Below, one piece after another: positions 57,301 through 64,000 of a DNA stretch of 64,000 nucleotides (within the stretch, counting starts at the first letter, position 1; every line of letters begins with the position of its first letter). The notes under the pieces are model-generated. The model made no database searches, was not told the origin of the DNA, and saw only the letters and a list, made by a program, of their open reading frames with translations. Origin of the DNA: Nemopilema nomurai. Lineage: Eukaryota; Cnidaria; Scyphozoa; Rhizostomeae; Rhizostomatidae. A program made the translations under genes and the position numbers. The stretch spans positions 829,449 through 893,448 of the forward strand of contig ML133480.1 in NCBI GenBank assembly GCA_003864495.1, read 5' to 3'.

Positions 57301-60300
57301 TCACAAAAACTTAAAACAGTTTTCACTAAACGTACTTTGTAGATATTTCTTCCTTGAAATTTTCGTTTATATCTCAAAACGTTGCCTAAGAAATTTAAGA
57401 AGAATTATCTTCTAGCTGTGTTTTTTACACTTTTGTCAAACTCAGACTGGAGTCAAACAAAAGGCTTTAATGCCAATGATGTGAAGAGAGGAAAAGTATA
57501 TATACCCACCCATTTAAGCATAAACCCATTAAAATGTTTGTCAAGCCTTGCAAATCCATAGTGGTACATGTGCTATTAATTCTTCGTTTCATTTTTTCCT
57601 CGCTTCTTCTTAGAATATGTTATGTGACGAAACAGGAAGTTTAAGCTAGATTTTCAATCACAAATTTTCTGCTCTTAGATGTCGACGATGTTTTAGCAAG
57701 AACAACAATCATTGGTGTCCTATTATGTTTCCGTTCGCTACTTTCAAATGGCCTCAAAGATGTAAGCCCTCCACGCACTCACTTATTAAAGCTATTTTTT
57801 AAAGCCAATCATTATATAACTTTCTTTCAAATTTTTTAAAACTTTTTTCTCGAATCTTAAGTGGAAAATTCCACTTCCAAACGTTGTTATTGCTTTCTCT
57901 GAGTCAATTCCATAGCTTTTTTATCATTTTCATACCCAATTGTTCAATGTTTGACCAAATTTCTTTTGTTATATTGCCTTTAAAAACAGTATTGCCTTTG
58001 ACTAATTCCATTTATCAAAATTATCAACGCAAAAATTATAGATGTATTTATCTGTAAATGCGTTACCCAATCTGATTCGAGCACATCTGTAAATGTTATA
58101 TACTCATGAATATTATGAATGTTTATTATCATTTATATAGTTTATGGTATTGCAGCGAAGTATGCTACTTAAACTAAAGCAGTATCTGTTTTATATTTAA
58201 TATTGGTTTTTAATAGTTTATTGTCTATCATTATTTAATGCCCATTATTTCCATTAATCAGGATGTCGATTTTTTTCTTATTTAGGTTCTCAACAACCGC
58301 GCGTCATTTCTGATGAAAGTTTTACGTGACTTCAAAGAAAACAATCCTCGAAATGAAATGACGGTACGCGAATGATCGTGAGATTCAACCTATTATATTT
58401 ACTTCGCTTTTTGTAACAGCAACGCCTCTCCAAAGCAAACCCTGATGTAAAAATAACACTCCAAATGCTTATTGTTGTTGTTGAATTAGTTTGGCAAACA
58501 GTTATTACAAGCAATTTTGTTTCCTACTTCTTTGTCTCCCCAAAATTAAGCGATTTTCATGTTTTTCTTGGGTTTTTAATCTTTGCTCTTTCGCACCAAA
58601 GGTAACGCATGAAATGATGCAAGCTGCGGGGCATGATTGCTACTTCGATGCTGATTTGTTTCACGCCCTGAAAAGCGCAAGAGGTGATCAGAAATTTACT
58701 AGTGAACTTTTCATTCACTCATCTACTAGTGAACTTTTCATTTCACTCATTATTTTACCTGTAAACTTCTTTGTGAATATTTCGACCCCTCAGTAGTTAT
58801 TGTTAGCTTTCAGCGTATTTCAAATATGGTAACGTAGACCGATAATAATAATAAGTGCTTTAAAGGTTTTTTTAATGAGTCAGGCCTACCCACTAGATTG
58901 TTAGGGAGAGCGTTCTAAAAGGTAGGGCCATGCCTGTTCTGCACGATTGCTGTGGCATCAGCATTCATAGGCATCAACATTCATCGAATTCGATTTATGG
59001 CCTTGTTCTTGTTCTAAGTTAAAGTTGATAGAGTACTCTGTTTGTTTTAGACAAGAATGAAGAGGACACCAGTGTGTGGGACCTACTTTTGGTAAGCTTT
59101 TGGAAAGTTGTTTTTTTTGACAGAAATTTGTGTAGCCTATCTGTTTACTATGTTTTGTGTTGTTCGCGGTTTTTATAATCAACTAAACAATTCCTGTAAT
59201 ATATTTGGAAATCTAAAAAGAACAGACAACATTTATGAAAAAGTATCTAGGTTGTGCTTACTTTACTTTCTTAGGCCTTTGGTGCCCCCTTGGAACATAG
59301 GCCACTGACAAGAACCCTCCATCTTGCTCAGCCCTTTAATGTTGCGTAAAGTTGCCTCCTTTTGAACCCAGCCTTCATGGCCACGTGTTTCTGGGTCTGT
59401 GTTCCTGGGTGTGTCCCGTTTTAATGTTAAGCTTAATTTTATTCCAACTCGACGTTGTTCACTTTTATCTATAGCAACAGAAAGGGCCCGTTCTGAATTG
59501 TCACTCCGATTATAACCATTCGTTTAGTAAACATATAGCGAACATACAGTAAACATACAGTGAACATACAGTAAGCGTACAGTGAACATACAGTGAACAT
59601 GCAGTAAACATAGTGAACATTCAGTGAACATACAGTGAACGTCAACATGGAATTGAAAAACGTCCCTTTTTGTATACATCCGTTATTATCCTTTTCTTGT
59701 TGTTCTTGAAGTACATGTTGTGAAACTTCAGGTTTTCTGGGCCACGACGATCCCCACGTTGGCCTACAGAGACACTTCGGAATACATCCCGGCACTGGAA
59801 GGTAACAACATTACTTAACTATGATTATGATTATTGCTGTTACCCCGCGTTTCCCCAGTGTCATGTTATTTTATTTTTGGACTCGACATTCACGTTTTCG
59901 CTTTGTTTCAAGTTGTTGTCTGCTGCCAGGTACGTATTTCTTTTTTGCATTATCACACACCGTTGGCCCTCTCACCGATCGAGGCTGTGAATTTGACTTG
60001 TTCCCAGGCCACTTCAACAACGCGCACTGCATGGCCAAGGCAATCAATGCTGTATCGACGGCAATCTTCGCAATCATGGAGATGGATTCGAAGGAGAAAA
60101 TGAAAGACTTTCTGGCCGTGAGTACAAGTTTCATAGCAATTGTACACTCGATGTTTCGACTCTTTAAGTAAGATAAATCATTCATCGAGGCTATTTGCAA
60201 TACCTCCAGATAATCAGATAGGCTGTTTACAAGTTTAACAATAATTGCCAAGAAAGGGGTTAACTGCATTGGGAAATCATTAAGGTCTTATCAAAATCAA

Positions 60301-61563
60301 CAGTAGCGAAATGAGTCATCATGTCGCACTTTGCGTATCCATATAATGTACATAGCATCATAGAAGTAACGCATTCGTTCTGCTGTTGTTGCCAGGTCGC
60401 ATCTTGCAGTTTATTACGCCTGGGCATGGATGCCTCTCCGAAGGACCCTGTTCCCAAGCAAAGAGAGTCTACCTACATACTTCTCGATCTGGTAATTATG
60501 TATTAGCTTCAGTGTTTTTTAAGGTCTCACTGCTGTATAGATTTCCGTACAGTAGCGCTTGCTCTGTTGGACAAAAATTCGATTTAACTCACTTTTATGA
60601 GTTGGTATGAAATTTTGGGAATTTTCAACTGAGGAATGAAGCAACCAGAGGACTGGCCATGCTATTTAGCTATTATCATCTAACTTGTAAAAAGTATAAA
60701 AATCGAGCAGATTCTTTTCATTGTACTGATGGTTGCTATCTGTGTTCCATAAATTTTCACATTAATCTTTTACGTCTACACTGCATTTGACAGAATCTCC
60801 CCTGCATCCTGTTGACTTTTTTTTATGTCAAGGTATCCGTACATTCTACAGGAAACTTCTACACGTTGAATGTATTTTACGGAACCCATTTCATTTCTTG
60901 TTAATTGTTAATGCATCGTATTCCATTTTCCGCAGATTGTACAAGAATCTCCTGATCTTAGCGATGACGTTCTTGATCTGTGTTTTCCTTATGCCTTGAT
61001 GAGAGAAGCATATCAAATTATCTACAAGGTACATTCTCCGTTACTTTGTTCTCTTCTCTGCTGTATACCAATTCCCTTTCAAGCCCTCTCTTACATTCTT
61101 AATACCACATTAAAGAAGTTTATTCAACCTTGTTTCCAGTGTTTCTGGGTAGTCGGTTCATAATCAATAGAATTTTTGAGAAAAGGAGACAAGGCTGTCT
61201 ACAGACACCAAAGTATCCCCTAGATTTGAAAATGATGGGGTGCTATTTGTATGGTGTACCCCATTTCAAAACACCCACATCAAGGGGTGATATAAATGAT
61301 ATAAATTCCCTTATCACAAAATTTGATTGCGCTGTTTTTTGAGAATTTTTCCACTAAACTTTGGATGCTGCCAAGAGGTTTCCACATCCTTTCCTCGCTT
61401 TTTTTATTCATTTCTCACCAAGTATGCTGTATTGTCATAATTATTGGGATTTTTGTTTCCAGTCCTTTTACGCCAAGTTGCTTACTGCAAACTTTTGTCG
61501 TAGAAACAACGGGTTTACACTGGACAGTTTGCATACATGAAAACCGACCAGGAGCAGAATTAG
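43317..61563 (+). CDS. NCKAP1: NCKAP1 (Nap1/HEM-2) WAVE-complex subunit, complete, 35 coding exons
   Basis: Exons: 43317-43421, 44251-44355, 44791-44886, 45280-45336, 45675-45817, 46599-46689, 47188-47253, 48101-48172, 48333-48381, 48772-48991, 49375-49590, 49768-49808, 50174-50265, 50682-50763, 51237-51295, 51920-52065, 52486-52548, 52934-53003, 53569-53688, 53905-54035, 54376-54507, 54740-54855, 55335-55437, 56057-56181, 56530-56627, 57164-57257, 57679-57761, 58286-58363, 58602-58683, 59051-59091, 59732-59801, 60008-60117, 60396-60491, 60936-61028, 61504-61563. They total 3405 bp, giving 1134 residues against about 1128 in vertebrate NCKAP1; all introns are GT-AG and all phases agree. NCKAP1 is an all-helical scaffold that pairs with CYFIP/Sra1 to hold WAVE inactive until Rac-GTP binds, driving Arp2/3 actin branching at the leading edge. 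The start is supported by [16 protein letters not shown], close to the family's N-terminus. Confidence 0.96.
48530..48655. repeat. GCGTAACTGCAAG-type minisatellite in NCKAP1 intron
   Basis: About ten imperfect copies of an 11-13-bp unit (aaggcgtaactgc, aaagcgtaactgc and variants). It sits about 115 bp upstream of exon 10. Confidence 0.8.
48772..54855 (+). CDS. NCKAP1: NCKAP1 exons 10-22 (central region)
   Basis: Landmarks: [21 protein letters not shown] (exon 10), [20 protein letters not shown] and EVHWLLRHH (exon 11), [12 protein letters not shown] (exon 13), [12 protein letters not shown] (exon 15), [12 protein letters not shown] (exon 18), [15 protein letters not shown] (exon 19), [18 protein letters not shown] (exon 21) and [20 protein letters not shown] (exon 22). 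Exon 20 (53905-54035) encodes the Lys/Pro/Arg-rich variable loop found at this place in the family ([20 protein letters not shown]). Exon 12 is only 41 bp. The text is colinear with vertebrate NCKAP1 throughout. Confidence 0.95.
51483..51645. repeat. dispersed MITE-like repeat, copy 3
   Basis: Begins acaatggcaagaaaaagttg, like the 41.1-kb copy. It then carries catactctgaggagtgtcgg with gacgaaaaagtactttgag in the orientation of the 19.1-kb copy. Having both ends pointing inward suggests terminal inverted repeats. A 73-codon open frame over this copy (51484-51705) is a by-product. Confidence 0.55.
55090..55285. repeat. 15-bp ACATTACGTCAT minisatellite in NCKAP1 intron
   Basis: About thirteen imperfect copies of a 15-bp unit (acattacgtcattac, acattacatcatcgc and variants). 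Roughly half contain ACGTCAT, the half-site of CREB/ATF elements. It ends about 50 bp before exon 23 (55335). Confidence 0.85.
55335..61563 (+). CDS. NCKAP1: NCKAP1 exons 23-35 (C-terminal region and stop)
   Basis: Landmarks: [14 protein letters not shown] (exon 23), [14 protein letters not shown] (exon 25), [16 protein letters not shown] (exon 27), [20 protein letters not shown] (exon 31), [19 protein letters not shown] (exon 32) and [16 protein letters not shown] (exon 34). The last exon, 61504-61563, follows a TCGTAG acceptor and encodes [19 protein letters not shown] before TAG. The K-Q after YK matches the family, but the tail is longer and different from the vertebrate ending. This terminal exon is the least certain part of the model. 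Confidence 0.9.
55945..56030. repeat. TTGTCCTTTGGCCTTT tandem repeat, about four copies
   Basis: A 16-18-bp unit (ttgtcctttggcctttc) in slightly varied copies ending 26 bp before exon 24. Its pyrimidine-rich text may extend the polypyrimidine tract of that acceptor. Confidence 0.7.
56827..56842. repeat. poly-C tract of about 15 bases
   Basis: Uninterrupted C run in an NCKAP1 intron, the longest homopolymer noticed in the window. Length is likely polymorphic or uncertain in the assembly. Confidence 0.9.
59528..59645. repeat. ACATACAGTGA minisatellite in NCKAP1 intron
   Basis: About ten copies of an 11-bp unit (gaacatacagt, with taaacatacagt variants). It lies about 90 bp upstream of exon 31. 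Confidence 0.85.
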
Positions 61564-61661
61564 CGGGCTTATTTTAAGCTAGGAGAAACCTTATATGCAG
61601 TTTTTACAGCGAATGTCCTTTGGCTATGACGTTTTTATACGTAATTAGTTTTGTACAAATG

Positions 61662-61667
61662 AATAAA
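61662..61667 (+). terminator. NCKAP1 polyadenylation signal AATAAA
   Basis: AATAAA about 100 bp after the TAG stop at 61561-61563, a normal 3'UTR distance. It supports 61504-61563 as the terminal coding exon. Confidence 0.65.
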
Positions 61668-61699
61668 ATTTAACCATGCGGAATCTTGTTTTGAAATCA

Positions 61700-63365
61700 A
61701 AGGACTGTGCATATTTTTTGACCTCAATCGTTGGCTAGGTCGCCACAGTTTTATTGTATTTGTGATAAAATGCCTTCCCAAGATAGCAGACTTCTACCCA
61801 AAGGGGTGAAAGGTCACTGTTAGTGGCAAGGGTACGCCCACAATGGCTGACAACTCGTCCCAAATAGCAGGGGCCTCCCTACAGAAGCTGTTCATGGCAC
61901 GGGCTGGTAAAATCTGGAAAGGTACTGTTAGAAGCTGAATCTAAAAGTACCCTAATATTCAGCTTGATCGAAATTGCTCAATTTGACAGTGGCATTTTGG
62001 AAATCATCTCTTGAGTGCTGGCCTGTTTCTATCAGCATTCGGTGATACTCGTTGAAGAGGGTCTCCCAAGATATCATATGCGGCAAGAAAGACTTTTGCC
62101 TGTTGCCTTTCTGGAAACTCTTTTGTTTTGTAGTTAAACTCTTTATGCTCGCTTGTGCCACTCCGATAGACTTTTCACTCTATTTACGCGTGATATTTAA
62201 TGAATGAATCAGATGTAGATTTAGATGCAGCCATTTTTGGTATTGTGACCATATAGACTGAACAGAACTACAAATTGCAGCCCAGATAGTTACCAATGTA
62301 GAGATGGATAGCACAATAAGCAAGTGGTTACCTATATAGAATTCGAACATATTTTAAGAATAAATATTTGTACTGCTGCCACTCTCAATAAGCCTGTAGA
62401 TACCATCTATCGCTTTCGGTAAATTTAAGTCTACAGTCAAAGGGAATACTTTTGCGAGATTTCTGCACGGAGCCAGAATTTAAATTTTGGCTTGCGAACA
62501 GCAGTCTATTCCACCTTGTAGCGTTACTGAGTTGTGATTATTAATAATTTCCCGCAATATCATAGAGCTTTTCTATGCCTTGCATAAAAATGACACAATT
62601 TTAAAGGGTTTGAGGTACTACAAACCAGGTTTTGAAGGGTGAACAGGTCAATATAAATGCCACTTGAACACCCATTCTGTGTTGAAAATTATCTGCCCTC
62701 TTAGTTCAGCTTGCTATGGGCGTTGGACAATGTTGGGTCCTTTTTGCGAAAGGCGACGCAAAGTTAATATCAAATAATGAAGCAACGAGTTGCATTCTGT
62801 TTGTCGAAACTTCTAAGAATACGTTTGAACTTAGAAAATAATTTTCTTTATACCCATCGATATAGATTACGTAATTATTTTCGTAAATCACCTTAAACAT
62901 CTTGGTATTATAAACAGCAGCAGGAACCCGTGGTTTTCTGTTTCTCCTATCTTTAATCAATAAATGACGTCACATCTATTTTCTTTAGTTCACCCACCTG
63001 CAAATTGGCTCCGCAGCGGCGGGATCGAATATACAAGGTCACCCGTGTCACAAGACTTTGCAACATTTCTTACATTTCTCATCATAATTAATTCTGCAAA
63101 AAAGTATCTATTGGAAAAAAAATAATGACGACATTGAATTGTCAACAATATCTAAATAAAGCTTAGGGAAGATTTTTACAAAATTTACAAAATTTTGAAA
63201 TTTACATAAAAGTCAAAGAATGGATAAAACTCTTAGCACGATGTCTTGTCGGGCAAACTTATCAATTTTTGTCATTTTATATATGCTGAATTTTTTCTAA
63301 ATTCTAGCACAGTTTTGGATGCTAATCATAAATATTCTAGACCGTACAATTAACTTCTATCAAAG
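61700..63365. other. convergent intergenic region / 3' ends
   Basis: Lies between the NCKAP1 end (plus) and the SLC16-like gene end (minus), so it should hold both 3' flanks. One small ATG frame at 61843 (MADNSSQIAGASLQKLFM) ends at a possible donor after about 26 codons, but no partner exon or family was recognised. Nothing else is supported. Confidence 0.4.
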
Positions 63366-63730
63366 CTATAAATCGGTTTCCTTCAATGGTAAGAGCGTTT
63401 TTCCTGGGTTCTTCTCTAAATTACAGTGGAACTCTTCAGCGAGATTTTCCACACTTTGCTTGTCATCTTCCTTCGAATCTCTATTCATAAGATTTGAATT
63501 CATCTCAGTCTTTATCACAGGGTCCTGTTCTGCATTCGTCAAATCTTCGGCCTCACATCCATCCGAGTCTGCATCTTCCACGTGGAAGGGATTCGGCTGT
63601 TCGAAAAATGCCTTGTTCTGTCTCCCCCTTAGCAGCTTGACTATAAAGAGCAGGGCACTGGCAATTGCGAATTGTGCTCCTGTGACGTACAAAGCCACAT
63701 CGTAGGAGTTGGTCTTCTCACGGAGCCATC
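63366..63730 (-). CDS. SLC16-type monocarboxylate transporter-like protein, last coding exon (partial)
   Basis: Minus-strand exon starting at an AG acceptor (63732-63731) with two bases completing a Gly codon, ending at the stop near 63366. It reads WLREKTNSYDVALYVTGAQF, then a hydrophobic helix (AIASALLFIVKLL), then a cytoplasmic tail of about 90 residues rich in Asp, Glu, Ser and Asn. A Gly-Trp-Leu...SYD start followed by the last helix is the junction before TM12 in SLC16 (MCT) proteins, proton-coupled carriers of the major facilitator superfamily. The other eleven helices lie beyond the right edge. The specific member and substrate cannot be named, and another MFS subfamily remains possible. 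Confidence 0.7.
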
Positions 63731-64000
63731 CTGGACATAAACACAGAAGCCATTATAACATTCAATTGTTCATTTATCAGAGACTTTTGTATAAGGGACA
63801 GGTCCCCCACCCCAATTTTAAGCATTTAAGATAAGGTGCCTTTTTGTAGCCCCATAAAGGTGTTTTTCTTGGCTAACCAGAATGGCTCCTTTCCTCTTTA
63901 TAAGAATGACTGAACCAAACATGGCTGTTCGCAACAACTCTTTCGGAGCCTCTGAAACTTGAGTCAAGGCGACAATTGCCATACCCTATTGAAACCTAGA
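63731..64000 (-). other. intron of the SLC16-like gene to window edge
   Basis: No exon was recognised in the last 270 bp. By position it is intron preceding the terminal exon on the minus strand. Confidence 0.5.

Noticed and set aside
61843..61922. Small ATG frame MADNSSQIAGASLQKLFM with a possible donor
   Set aside because: The start context is fair, but no following exon or homologous family was recognised between two convergent gene ends. Left as unproven.

Overview
The window is animal nuclear DNA. It is AT-rich and intron-rich, with GT-AG splicing and deeply conserved metazoan genes whose exons can be joined by hand into full-length proteins. The mix (vertebrate-like exon structure, moderate introns, an orphan rhodopsin-like receptor with an unusual motif set, old non-LTR retrotransposon pieces) best fits a non-bilaterian or early-branching marine invertebrate, probably a cnidarian. 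The species cannot be named from sequence alone.

Layout. (1) 152-833, minus strand: the first two coding exons of an NSFL1C (p47, UBA domain) homologue that runs off the left edge. (2) 9058-28947, plus strand: fifteen coding exons of an ARHGAP39 (Vilse/CrGAP) homologue with two WW domains, a disordered Pro-rich linker, MyTH4 and RhoGAP. The 5'-most coding exon was not found. One intron, 27904-28193, has every hallmark of a minor-spliceosome (U12) AT-AC intron. (3) 21459-22529, plus strand: an intronless class A GPCR inside a large ARHGAP39 intron. (4) 28948-43316: a gene-poor interval rich in repeats. It holds an 87-bp tandem repeat with five CACGTG E-boxes, a degenerate R2/NeSL-like retrotransposon tail, a 2.3-kb imperfect palindrome built from 24-26-bp tandem units, a 118-bp repeat loaded with CCAAT boxes, and a 5'-truncated LINE with an open reverse-transcriptase frame. 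(5) 43317-61563, plus strand: the complete NCKAP1 (Nap1/HEM) gene, 35 coding exons predicting 1134 residues. (6) 63366-63730, minus strand: the last coding exon of an SLC16-type monocarboxylate transporter homologue continuing off the right edge.

How the genes relate. ARHGAP39 switches off Rac/Cdc42, and NCKAP1 is the scaffold through which active Rac turns on the WAVE complex and Arp2/3. Two components acting on opposite sides of the same actin switch therefore lie head-to-tail, separated by the repeat-rich interval. Whether that neighbourhood is conserved or regulated together cannot be judged from one window.

The most unusual structure is the palindrome at about 35.87-38.18 kb. Its arms share private sequence variants in mirror order but differ in unit number, so they arose by inverted duplication followed by tandem-repeat turnover, or they belong to a foldback-type element. 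A long-read assembly artefact must be excluded.
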